From Candidatus Glassbacteria bacterium (GTDB lineage: Bacteria > Gemmatimonadota > Glassbacteria > GWA2-58-10): a stretch of 32,062 bases of DNA. Shown here piece by piece: positions 6,472-14,188 of the stretch (position 1 is its first letter; each line of letters starts with the position of its first letter). The stretch spans positions 1-32,062 of the forward strand of contig VRUH01000044.1 in the NCBI GenBank assembly GCA_019456185.1. The letters are read 5' to 3'. The notes beneath the pieces are model-generated. The model worked only from the letters and a program-made list of their open reading frames with translations, did no database searches and was not told where the DNA came from. Position numbers and translations under genes: made by a program.

Positions 6472-8382
6472 CTAATCGGCCTCTACAAGCATTTCGCAGA
6501 ACTCGCCCCAGTCGATCCCGTCGGCGATAATCCGGGCGGTGACAATCCGCCGTCCGTCAAGTTTTTCCCCCGACGGAGCGATTATCTTAAATCTGACCGC
6601 AGCCTCAGTCTTGCCGAAAACCTCGAGTTCGGCTGACTGCGGCTCGGCTCGCCAGCCCGGCGGCAGGCGAAATTCGATGCTGGTTTTCATCTTCCGGGCA
6701 AGGTGGTTGCGGACACGGAGTTCGGCATCGAGAGTACCATCGGCGCTCAAGCTTCCTGAATAGGGATAGAAGCAGAACCGGTTGGGATCGAACCCCAGGT
6801 TGGGGTCCTCATGGGGCAGCACCTTTTCCACCCGCGCCCGGCGGAGGCGGATCGAGTCGAGATTGGTCTGGTAGGTCAGCATGTTTCCCTCGCGCGGGCC
6901 GCTGTGGGCGAACAGCATCAGTTCGGGATCGAACTCCACCATCCGCTCCATCGCTTTTTCGTATCCGCGCCCCTGGTCCAGATTGTAGTAGTTGAAAAAG
7001 GTGCTGATCCCGTGGAGCTTCAAATTGCGCCGGCCCATCGTCTGGTCGCCGAGGGCATAGCAGTCAGTATCGCCCATGAACATCACCTTGCGGCCGTCCA
7101 CCTCGCCGTACATCGCCTGATGGTACATCGTCTGCCCGGGGAAATGGATGATCCGAAACGTATACGGCCCCCAGCTGATAACCTCGTTATCGTGCAGGAC
7201 CCTGTCGGCGGGAATTTGTTCGGGGGCGATACAGCACAAGTTGTAGCGCGAGGGATGGGCCAGCAGGTCGGCCATGTTGTCGAATACCCAATACTGCGCA
7301 CCCAGCTTCTTGAGCACGGGGAATCCGCGGAGATGGTCTTCGTGGAAATGGCTCGGGATCGCCACCTCGACCCGCTCGATATCCAGTGCTTTGAGAATCG
7401 TGTCGATCCGCGAGGGACCCCAGCGGGAGTTCTCTTCCGGCACCGAATAATAGTCGTAGAACAGCGCCCCGCCCTGGCCGTCAAGCAGCACATAACCGGT
7501 GGGGCGGACATGGTAGAGGTGTTCGGAGACCTGCCGGATCAACTGCGGTACGCGCCTCGATGGCGGAGCGACCTCGTCCTCGGCCTCGCCCTCTGGAGAG
7601 AACTCGTAAAGCTGGTGCATATTCTCTTTCAGCAGGGCCACCGCCGCGGGAGGATCGCCGATCGGCACGCCATGGGAGGGCAGCAGCATATCCGCTCCCC
7701 ATTCCAGTACTTTGTCCAGACCCGCCAGGGTTTTCCTGACCCCCTCGAACCCGCCGTCCCAGTAGTGATGGTCGAAATGGAACAGGTTCCAAACCTTGCC
7801 GGGGGAATGAATCATATCGCCGGTGAACGCGATTTTTTTGCCGCTGCTGCCGCCGATCTCGGCCAGCCAGGCGGTGTGGTCCACACTGTGGCCGGGAGTG
7901 GCCAGCGCGGTCAGCGTGATCCCCCGCCACTCCAGCGATTCACCGTCGGCCAGCACCCTGTGCACAGGTATCGGCCGGGCGGGCTTGAACGAGTCGGGCT
8001 TGAACTGGTAACGGATATAAAGCTGGAACTGGTTCCAGAATCCGGCTGGATCGCGGTAGAACCGCTCTCCCTCGTCCAAAACCGCCACCCGCGCACCCAT
8101 TTCCGCAAGCCTGGGAGTAGCGGCGCACTGGTCGCGGTGGGCGTGGGTATGGACCACCCACTCTACATTTTTCACGCCCAGCGCATCGAGCTGACCGATC
8201 ACGTCGCCCTCGCCGCTGTCGATCAGCAGCGCCGCAGCGCCGCGCACGATCGCGTACACGTTGCACGAGCCGCCGACCAGGTAGACTCCCCCGGCCACCT
8301 GCTCAGGCGCTTTGGCAGACGCTCCGGCAGCAGCGCAGAGCAGCGCGAGCGCACACTGGATAACAAGCTTGGCAAGCCTCAT
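6472..8382 (-). CDS. Secreted protein with two tandem metallo-beta-lactamase-fold domains and a C-terminal beta domain
   Basis: The 636-residue product begins with a Sec signal (about residues 1-23, ASA-K). MBL domain 1 (about 27-260) carries HTHAHRDQ (His80, His82, Asp84, Gln85), TPGHS (His165), TGD (Asp189) and PSHG (His237). MBL domain 2 (about 285-500) carries SHFHEDH (His345, His347, Asp349, His350), FPGQT (Gln417), MGD (Asp438) and AHSG (His493). Each domain therefore lacks one usual metal His: Gln85 in the first and Gln417 in the second. The last 90 residues (RLPPGWRAEPQSAELEVFG) resemble the NEW3/Ig-like beta domains appended to glycosidases. The start ATG 8382 lies 28 bases after the DUF4091 stop, behind GGAG, so the two are probably co-transcribed. 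The reaction is unknown; hydrolysis of a lactone, ester or phosphoester outside the cytoplasm is plausible. Confidence 0.85.
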   Translation of the reverse strand: MRLAKLVIQCALALLCAAAGASAKAPEQVAGGVYLVGGSCNVYAIVRGAAALLIDSGEGDVIGQLDALGVKNVEWVVHTHAHRDQCAATPRLAEMGARVAVLDEGERFYRDPAGFWNQFQLYIRYQFKPDSFKPARPIPVHRVLADGESLEWRGITLTALATPGHSVDHTAWLAEIGGSSGKKIAFTGDMIHSPGKVWNLFHFDHHYWDGGFEGVRKTLAGLDKVLEWGADMLLPSHGVPIGDPPAAVALLKENMHQLYEFSPEGEAEDEVAPPSRRVPQLIRQVSEHLYHVRPTGYVLLDGQGGALFYDYYSVPEENSRWGPSRIDTILKALDIERVEVAIPSHFHEDHLRGFPVLKKLGAQYWVFDNMADLLAHPSRYNLCCIAPEQIPADRVLHDNEVISWGPYTFRIIHFPGQTMYHQAMYGEVDGRKVMFMGDTDCYALGDQTMGRRNLKLHGISTFFNYYNLDQGRGYEKAMERMVEFDPELMLFAHSGPREGNMLTYQTNLDSIRLRRARVEKVLPHEDPNLGFDPNRFCFYPYSGSLSADGTLDAELRVRNHLARKMKTSIEFRLPPGWRAEPQSAELEVFGKTEAAVRFKIIAPSGEKLDGRRIVTARIIADGIDWGEFCEMLVEAD

Positions 8383-8410
8383 TCATTCTCCTTCGGCCGG
8401 GACAGCCTCA

Positions 8411-10117
8411 TTATTTCGCCCGCTCGATCAGTTCCGCGGCGCGGGCTTTAGCCTGCTCGTAGCGTTGCGGGTCGCGGCTGAACGTATCGGCGCTGATCAC
8501 CAGGTCCATGCACAGCTTTTCCGCTTCGTCGTCCATGCCGAGTTCCTTGAGCAGGTAAAGGTACTCCACGTCCTGCATGCCCTTGCGCAGCTGTTCGAAC
8601 CGGATCGAGCTGACCGGCCCGGCCACGTTGCTCTGCCCGCAGAACCTTGCTATCTCCTCGCCCGGATACACCAGGCTGCCCTCGCCTGCCAGCGGAGCGT
8701 TGCACTCGGAGCGTTTCCAGGTGACAGCATCGCGCCACGGGCTGACCACCTCGGGCCAGAAATTGACCGCCCAGTAGAGCATTCCCGCCAGGCGGTAGCG
8801 GTAAGTTATCCAGGCCACCGCGCGGGGGTCGATCCCCGGCTCGTCGATAAAGTAATTGGCCATCGGCCAGGTCTGGTCGCAGGAAATATACCAGACAGCT
8901 TTCTGACCCATGCCGGTTACCCGGATCAACTCCTCGCGGTTGCTTTCAAGGGACTTGCCGTGCACTACCCAGTCGTTGGCTACCTGAGCCAGACTGGGCC
9001 ACTCGGGTCTCGATGGCAGCGGCTGCTCGGTAACCTGGAAATTGATCTCCGGGTCCACCTCCTTGATCAGCCTGCCCCAGCGGATCAGCTCTTTGTATTC
9101 GTCCAGCGTATTCGGTTCGTCTACCGGCGCGAAAAAGCTAACTTTGCTCTGCCAGCCGTTCTGCTTGTAGTGCTCCCAGATCCCGCCGACCCAGTCCCTG
9201 ACCTTGCGCTTGAACTCCGGGGTAAATTTCTCCTCCTCGCCGAGCGAGCGTTCCATCTCGCGCGGCAGCGCGGGAAAGGTTACCCGGCGGTAGGCCTCCT
9301 GGGCGAGAAAATGCTTTTCCCAATGCAGATTGGGCCAGCTCAGTTCCAGCCGGTCGCCCTTGTCCTCGTACTCCGGCTGGATCAGCGGGTTGAACCAGGG
9401 CTGGATCCCGCGTTCGAGCATGAAATCGAAATATTTGGCCAGCATGTCATCGAGGCTGACCCCGCCCAGGTTGTCTTCATCGTAGTAGCTGCCCAGCCAG
9501 CTCCTGCTGCAGTTGAACATCGCGTACTGGTGCTGGCGCGCGGGCAGGTCGAAACCGTGGACCTTTAACTTTAGCGGGAATGCCGCCAGCTCTCCCTCGC
9601 TGTCGCTGACCGACACCCGGCCCCCGTAGGTCCCGGCGGCCAATCCGCGCGGAATGGCGATCTCGAACCAGAATGTCTGGTTGTAGGTGTTCTGCCAGCG
9701 GTAGGGCTCGATATGCACCGGTTTATCTAACAGCACCAGCGGATCGGGGTACCAGCCGGCCCGGCCGGCCTCGGTGCTGGGGGCGTAGACTTTCACCAGC
9801 GGGCAGAGGAACTCGATCGTCCGGCTGTCGGCAACCGTACCGCCGGGTCCGGTCAGCTCGCCCAATTTCGCGGTCACTCCCTCCAGGGTATCGTCGACCA
9901 CCTGGACCACCACCTGGAAGAATACGCTTTCACCTCCGGCTCCGGCGACGGTGATCACTCCGCTGGACGGATCGAACACGTGGCTCCGGCTGTCAATCTC
10001 GGTCTGGATTCTGGTCACCTTGGCCTCGGCCGGCTGCGGGATGACACGGACACCGGCATGAAGCGTTACCGTGGCGACGGCAAGAGCCGGCAGCAGTAAG
10101 AAAAACTGGGTGCGCAT
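8411..10117 (-). CDS. Secreted DUF4091 / GH123-like protein
   Basis: A 568-residue protein with an N-terminal Sec signal (about residues 1-21). An N-terminal beta-sandwich (about 25-190) contains the FWFEIAIPRGLAAGTYGG segment typical of the GH123 N-domain. A TIM-barrel-like region follows, with FFAPVDEPNT holding the acidic pair Asp333-Glu334, where GH123 enzymes use an Asp-Glu pair. The C-terminal DUF4091 signature is present (GMLYWAVNFW, then YPGEE and SIRFEQLRKGMQDVEYL). GH123 enzymes are beta-N-acetylgalactosaminidases, while DUF4091 proteins are mostly uncharacterised. The GH109-like gene nearby would fit an amino-sugar theme, but this is inference. Start ATG 10117 has GAGGAG upstream. 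First gene of a two-gene minus-strand operon with the MBL protein. Confidence 0.87.
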   Translation of the reverse strand: MRTQFFLLLPALAVATVTLHAGVRVIPQPAEAKVTRIQTEIDSRSHVFDPSSGVITVAGAGGESVFFQVVVQVVDDTLEGVTAKLGELTGPGGTVADSRTIEFLCPLVKVYAPSTEAGRAGWYPDPLVLLDKPVHIEPYRWQNTYNQTFWFEIAIPRGLAAGTYGGRVSVSDSEGELAAFPLKLKVHGFDLPARQHQYAMFNCSRSWLGSYYDEDNLGGVSLDDMLAKYFDFMLERGIQPWFNPLIQPEYEDKGDRLELSWPNLHWEKHFLAQEAYRRVTFPALPREMERSLGEEEKFTPEFKRKVRDWVGGIWEHYKQNGWQSKVSFFAPVDEPNTLDEYKELIRWGRLIKEVDPEINFQVTEQPLPSRPEWPSLAQVANDWVVHGKSLESNREELIRVTGMGQKAVWYISCDQTWPMANYFIDEPGIDPRAVAWITYRYRLAGMLYWAVNFWPEVVSPWRDAVTWKRSECNAPLAGEGSLVYPGEEIARFCGQSNVAGPVSSIRFEQLRKGMQDVEYLYLLKELGMDDEAEKLCMDLVISADTFSRDPQRYEQAKARAAELIERAK

Positions 10118-10218
10118 GGGGAACTCCTCGGCTGACTTTGTGGAACCGCGGACAGTGAAAGAGTGCTTAATTCGGCGGCCGGCAATTCATTGTTCCTTTC
10201 CCCGGCGGGCAGAAAGCT

Positions 10219-10248
10219 TTAACTTTCTGCGGTCTGAACCACTATAAC
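10219..10248 (+). promoter_or_regulatory. Candidate promoter with overlapping hairpin, upstream of the Asp-box propeller gene
   Basis: TTAACT (10219-10224) and TATAAC (10243-10248) are 18 bases apart and lie about 50 bases before the start at 10301. A perfect 8-base inverted repeat with a 6-base loop (GCAGAAAG at 10209-10216, CTTTCTGC at 10223-10230) overlaps the -35 box and could be a regulator site. The region is shared with the divergent DUF4091 gene. Confidence 0.35.
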
Positions 10249-10300
10249 ACGCCAGGTTGCGAGTTACAACATTCTGGCTCCGCCGAGGGGGGACGATACC

Positions 10301-12727
10301 ATGCAGGAGCGCAAGCTGTCTCGCCATTTCGCTGTTTTCGCCGTATCCCTGCTGGTATCACTGTCCGCCTGCGGCGGCGGCGTACCGCAGCCACAGGCTG
10401 CGGCCGAAAGTCCCTCGCCGGACTGGGTGAGCATGGGACCCGGCGGCGGCGGCAGCACGTTCTTCCCCACGTTCCACCCCACCGACCCCGAGCGGATCGC
10501 GATCCGCTGCGACATGACCGGCTGCTACCTCACGGACAACGGTGGCGAGAGCTGGGAGATGTACAATCTCCCCGGCGGGGTGGGCGCGTTCGCATTCGAT
10601 CCCTCCAATACCACGACTGTCTACGTTGGCGCGGCCGGTCTGCACCGCACTGTCGATTACGGCGAATCCTGGGAGCTGCTCTTTCCCCTGCCCGCCGACA
10701 CCCTGGGCCGCGGCTACGAAGATGACCATGCGGATTTCGACTGGGTTGTGCGCGAGGGAGCGAGCTACCCGGCCGACGCCTCGCGGATCAGCGCGATCCT
10801 AATCGACCCGGCTGACCCGGCCACGATTTATCTCGGCCTGACGCGCGGAAGCGGCAGTTCGGTGTTCGTCAGCCGCGACAGCGGCGCGGGCTGGAGCGAA
10901 CTCACTGGGCTGAAAGCCGCTGTCCTGGGTCTCTACGCCGGCCCGCGGGAAATAGATAAGCTCTATGCGTTCACCCCGGTCTCGCTGGCTGTGATCGATC
11001 CGGCCAGCGGTGAAACAGATGAGATGGACCTGCCCGAAGAGATGGCGCCGGTTGAGAGCGCCTCCGGCGGAGTGGACCCGGAGAGCGGGACCATGCGGTT
11101 CTATGCGGTTGTCACTCCCCGCGGCGGCGGCCCGGGAGGAGTGGGCGGCAACGAGGTCAGTCCCGGCGGGATATTCATCTCCCACGACGCCGGTGCGAGC
11201 TGGCGCGAAGTGTCCGCAACGTTGAGCGGCATGGCTTCCGTGCCGGAGAACCAGGTGCGGCCCTCGTTCGCCTGGGTCTCCACCGGACTGCGCGACAGCC
11301 GCACGGCCTACCTGGTCTGCGCCCGGTACATGGACACTAACCCCCGCGGCAACGTGGGCCACTGGTACGGGATATTCAAGACCACCGACGCGGGCGAAAG
11401 CTGGGCCTGGGTGCAGAAAGCCGGCGGCGGCAGCAGCGACTACACAGTGCGCGACGGTTACAAGGCGGAAAATGTCGACGACTCCTGGGTGCGCGAGGCG
11501 TTCGCCGGGGAATATGTCCGGGCGATCTGCACCGGCGTGTTTCCCTCCGATCCCTCGATTGCGGCGTTCACCGACTGGTACCGCGTGATGAAAACCACCG
11601 ACGGCGGCTGCAACTGGCAGGCGCTCTACAGCGAGACCCTGCCCGACGGTTCGATCCGCAGCCGGGGGATGGATGTCACCACGATCTACGGCGTCCATTT
11701 CGACCCGTTCGACCCGGCGCATATCGCGGTCAGCTACACCGATATCGCCTACTGGCACAGTTTCGACAGCGGGAGAAGCTGGCGCCGTTCGGTCGAGGGC
11801 GTGCCCCCGCGCTGGGACAACACCTGCTACTGGATGGAGTTCGACCCGGCGGTGCGGGGCCGGGTGTGGTCTGCCTGGTCGAGCTGGCACGATATCCCCA
11901 AGCTGAAGATGATCCGCTCGCCGCGCTGGAAGCGTTCCGCTCTCGGCGGAATCTGCGTATCCGGCGACGGCGGACGGAGTTGGGAGGTCTCCAGCGAGGG
12001 CCTGCCGCAGGCCCCTGTCACCTGGGTGGTGATGGATCCGAAATCTCCGGCCGGCAACCGTACTCTCTACGCCGCGGTCTACGGCCGGGGCGTGTATAAA
12101 TCCAGCGACGACGCTAAGAGTTGGAGCGAGGCCAGCGAGGGGATCGGCGAAAACCGCAATGCGTTCGAGCTTACCCTGGACGCCGACGGCGCGCTGTGGC
12201 TGGTGGTTACGTTCGATGTCAAGTTCAGCGAGCCGCGCGAGCTGCTGAGCGGCGCGCTCTACCGCTCGGACGACGGCGCTGGGAGCTGGCGTAAAGTCGA
12301 GCTGCCCGCCGGGGTAAATTTCCCCAACTCGCTCGAATCCGACCCGCTCGACCCCAACCGTCTCTACCTGGCCTGCTGGGCCAGCGTAAATCGCAATGAT
12401 TTCCGCGGCGGCCCCGGCGTAATCAAATCCGAGGGCGGGGTGCTGGCCAGTACGGACAACGGTAAAACGTGGACGCAGCTTTACCGCCCTGACGCGTACG
12501 TGTATGCCGTCGCCGCCGACCCCCGCAAGGCCGGGCGGCTATACCTGAACACGTTCATGCACCACGCTGCGTTCAGCGCCGATTACGGCGCGAGCTGGCA
12601 GCGGATGGCCGGCTACGATTTTCACTGGGGCCACCGGGTTGTCCCCGACCCTCACTCAGCGGATAAGGTGTACCTGACCACGTTCGGAGGCAGTTTCCTC
12701 TACGGCACGCCGGTAGCGGCGCAATAA
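10301..12727 (+). CDS. Large lipoprotein Asp-box beta-propeller (BNR/sortilin, GH74-like)
   Basis: The 808-residue protein starts at ATG 10301 after GAGGGGGG. Its signal peptide ends in LLVSLSAC (Cys24), a lipobox. About twelve Asp-box motifs of the S-x-D-x-G-x-x-W type recur along the chain, for example TDNGGESW, TVDYGESW, SRDSGAGW, SHDAGASW, TTDAGESW, SFDSGRSW, SGDGGRSW, STDNGKTW and SADYGASW. This predicts one or two beta-propellers. The first repeat (PGGGGSTFFPTFHPTDPERI followed by RCDMTGCYLTDNGG, Asp71) resembles the start of GH74 xyloglucanases, where the equivalent Asp is catalytic. The second catalytic Asp could not be placed, so enzyme activity is unproven. Non-catalytic VPS10/sortilin-like propellers are the alternative. 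Surface or periplasmic glycan binding or hydrolysis fits the neighbours. Confidence 0.88.
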   Translation: MQERKLSRHFAVFAVSLLVSLSACGGGVPQPQAAAESPSPDWVSMGPGGGGSTFFPTFHPTDPERIAIRCDMTGCYLTDNGGESWEMYNLPGGVGAFAFDPSNTTTVYVGAAGLHRTVDYGESWELLFPLPADTLGRGYEDDHADFDWVVREGASYPADASRISAILIDPADPATIYLGLTRGSGSSVFVSRDSGAGWSELTGLKAAVLGLYAGPREIDKLYAFTPVSLAVIDPASGETDEMDLPEEMAPVESASGGVDPESGTMRFYAVVTPRGGGPGGVGGNEVSPGGIFISHDAGASWREVSATLSGMASVPENQVRPSFAWVSTGLRDSRTAYLVCARYMDTNPRGNVGHWYGIFKTTDAGESWAWVQKAGGGSSDYTVRDGYKAENVDDSWVREAFAGEYVRAICTGVFPSDPSIAAFTDWYRVMKTTDGGCNWQALYSETLPDGSIRSRGMDVTTIYGVHFDPFDPAHIAVSYTDIAYWHSFDSGRSWRRSVEGVPPRWDNTCYWMEFDPAVRGRVWSAWSSWHDIPKLKMIRSPRWKRSALGGICVSGDGGRSWEVSSEGLPQAPVTWVVMDPKSPAGNRTLYAAVYGRGVYKSSDDAKSWSEASEGIGENRNAFELTLDADGALWLVVTFDVKFSEPRELLSGALYRSDDGAGSWRKVELPAGVNFPNSLESDPLDPNRLYLACWASVNRNDFRGGPGVIKSEGGVLASTDNGKTWTQLYRPDAYVYAVAADPRKAGRLYLNTFMHHAAFSADYGASWQRMAGYDFHWGHRVVPDPHSADKVYLTTFGGSFLYGTPVAAQ

Positions 12728-12753
12728 TCGGGCATATTACGCGGATATTGCAG

Positions 12754-12779
12754 GGGCGACGCACGCGTCGCCCTTTTTT
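12754..12779 (+). terminator. Intrinsic terminator of the Asp-box propeller gene
   Basis: Stem GGGCGACG/CGTCGCCC (12754-12761 and 12766-12773) with a CACG loop is followed by six T residues, 27 bases after the stop codon. This is a textbook rho-independent terminator on the plus strand. Confidence 0.9.
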
Positions 12780-12919
12780 CTCAACAAATCCCCCTTTTCG
12801 ACAAAACGTCTCTTGCGCTTACAGGTATTGGGAAAGCTGTCGGGGTGAACCTTGCGGTCGCCCGCATCTGAAATAATTAATAATAAATCCTAACGGCCTG
12901 CCGGTTCGTTATAATCAGT

Positions 12920-12960
12920 GAGGCCCATCCATGGCACGACGGATGGGCCTCTGTTTATTT
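12920..12960 (+). terminator. Second terminator-like hairpin with no gene in front
   Basis: A perfect 11-base stem (12920-12930 and 12941-12951, GAGGCCCATCC/GGATGGGCCTC) with a 10-base loop is followed by a T-rich tail (CTGTTTATTTTA). It lies 140 bases beyond the real terminator and no open frame ends near it. A TATAAT sequence at 12910-12915 lies just before it without a -35 partner. It could be a back-up terminator or the end of a small RNA. Confidence 0.5.
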
Positions 12961-12964
12961 TAGC

Positions 12965-13008
12965 GATAATTAATTATCATTTTACTATGCACGTGATTAA
13001 GGTATTAT
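12965..13008 (+). promoter_or_regulatory. AT palindrome and weak promoter upstream of the ABC operon
   Basis: A perfect 14-base palindrome, GATAATTAATTATC (12965-12978), lies just upstream of TTTACT (12981-12986) and TATTAT (13003-13008), which are separated by 16 bases. Position before a -35 box suits an operator or activator site. The promoter would leave a leader of about 255 bases before the ATPase gene, running through the C/G-block repeat. Confidence 0.35.
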
Positions 13009-13085
13009 TATCCCGAGTATATAACGCCTTCCCTGCTGATGGCGCTAATCAAGTCAGTATAGAGGACCGCCAAAAAAAAGATTAT

Positions 13086-13161
13086 AAATTCCCCTCAATC
13101 TCCCTTTTAGAAAAGGGGAGGCCGCTTCACCCCTTTGGCAAAGGGGGGCCAGGGGGGATTT
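13086..13161. repeat. C-block/G-block palindromic intergenic repeat
   Basis: Two adjacent hairpins are made of homopolymer blocks: CCCTTTT/AAAAGGG (13102-13108 with 13111-13117) and CCCCTTT/AAAGGGG (13130-13136 with 13140-13146). They are flanked by AATTCCCCTCAATC on the left and GGGGGGCCAGGGGGGATTT on the right. This layout, alternating C and G blocks around TTT/AAA and ending in GGGGGGATTT, is familiar from short dispersed intergenic repeats in several environmental phyla. Only one copy is present in this window. Confidence 0.6.
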
Positions 13162-13267
13162 CAGCTTTATCCGATCAAACCATTACCGGAAGCGTCGATT
13201 TATTCCATCTACTTCCGGGACACAACACTAGCTAGCAGGCAGGCATACACCACAACCGGAGCATCAG

Positions 13268-14188
13268 ATGGCAGACAACGTACTCGTAATGGAGGATGTG
13301 ACTAAGAGTTTCGGCGGCAATACCGCCGTCGACTCGCTCTCAGCTTCATTCCCCAGGGGTTGCATCTATGGTTTCCTGGGCCCCAACGGGGCGGGCAAGA
13401 CCACCGCGATCCGGATGGTGATGGACATCCTCCGTCCCGACAGCGGACGGATTGAGCTGCTGGGCGGCACCGCCCCCGGCCAGGGCAAGGACCGGATCGG
13501 CTACCTGCCCGAGGAGCGCGGGATGTACCGTAAGATGAAAGCCGCCGATTTCCTCATCTTTATCGGCCGGCTCAAGGGCATGAGCCCCTCGGACGCCAGC
13601 CGGTCGGCAGCTCGATGGCTGGCCGCGCTGGACCTCGATTCACGCGCGGGCAGCAAGATCGAGGAATACTCGCGGGGGATGCAGCAGAAACTCCAGTTCG
13701 CCACCACCGTGATCAACGAACCGGAGCTGCTGATCCTCGATGAGCCGTTCAGCGGGCTCGACCCGATCAACCTGGAGGTGGTCAAACAGCAGATGCTCGA
13801 TCTTCGCACCTCCGGAACAACAATCATCTTCAGCACCCACATGATGGAGCACGCCGAAAAGCTCTGCGACCGGATCCTGTTGATCAACAAGGGGCGCAAG
13901 GTGATCGACGGAACGATGGAGCAAATCCGCAGCCGTGGCGCAGAAAATGTCCTGCTGATCGAGACCGCAGCGGATGAGAACTCAGTGGCAGCGATGGACG
14001 GCGTACAGAGCGCCGTGCGCGAGCAGGGCCTGCTGACAGTGACCATGAGCGATGGCGGCAGTCACCGGGAGTTCCTGCGGCGGCTGCTTGAACTCGCCGA
14101 TGTCCGCTCCTTCAGGGTGCGGACCCCCTCGCTGCACGAAACGTTTGTATCCCTGGTTTCCGGCAAAGGAGAGTCCGATGCTGAATAA
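13268..14188 (+). CDS. ABC transporter ATP-binding protein (NatA-like, ABC-2 exporter)
   Basis: The 306-residue protein has Walker A GPNGAGKTT (about residues 37-45), ABC signature YSRGMQQKL, Walker B LLILDEPFSGLDP and the switch His in STHMMEHAE. A C-terminal extension of about 80 residues follows (the DUF4162-type domain of NatA/CcmA-like exporters). ATG 13268 begins MADNVLVMEDVTKSFGG. The stop codon (14186-14188) lies 11 bases inside the permease gene, so the two are translationally coupled. It powers export by the partner permease; the substrate (Na+, drug, or another compound) cannot be told from sequence. Confidence 0.95.
   Translation: MADNVLVMEDVTKSFGGNTAVDSLSASFPRGCIYGFLGPNGAGKTTAIRMVMDILRPDSGRIELLGGTAPGQGKDRIGYLPEERGMYRKMKAADFLIFIGRLKGMSPSDASRSAARWLAALDLDSRAGSKIEEYSRGMQQKLQFATTVINEPELLILDEPFSGLDPINLEVVKQQMLDLRTSGTTIIFSTHMMEHAEKLCDRILLINKGRKVIDGTMEQIRSRGAENVLLIETAADENSVAAMDGVQSAVREQGLLTVTMSDGGSHREFLRRLLELADVRSFRVRTPSLHETFVSLVSGKGESDAE

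Larger units (their letters stand above)
12728..13267. other. 540-base intergenic region with terminators, a palindrome and a dispersed-type repeat
   Basis: No convincing gene is present. In order it holds a terminator (12754-12779), an AT-rich patch, a second terminator-like hairpin (12920-12951), an AT palindrome (12965-12978), a weak promoter match (12981-13008), a C/G-block repeat (13086-13161) and the ABC leader. The only plus-strand open frame (12918-13235) starts inside a hairpin, runs through the repeat and has no family-like composition, so it is not called. Confidence 0.6.

Noticed and set aside
12910-12915. TATAAT as a promoter for a small RNA
   Set aside because: No acceptable -35 box at the right distance, and the start would fall in the hairpin stem with nothing downstream but the hairpin tail.
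12918-13235. 105-residue open frame in the intergenic region
   Set aside because: Begins inside a terminator hairpin and reads through the C/G-block repeat; no ribosome-binding site or protein-like pattern.
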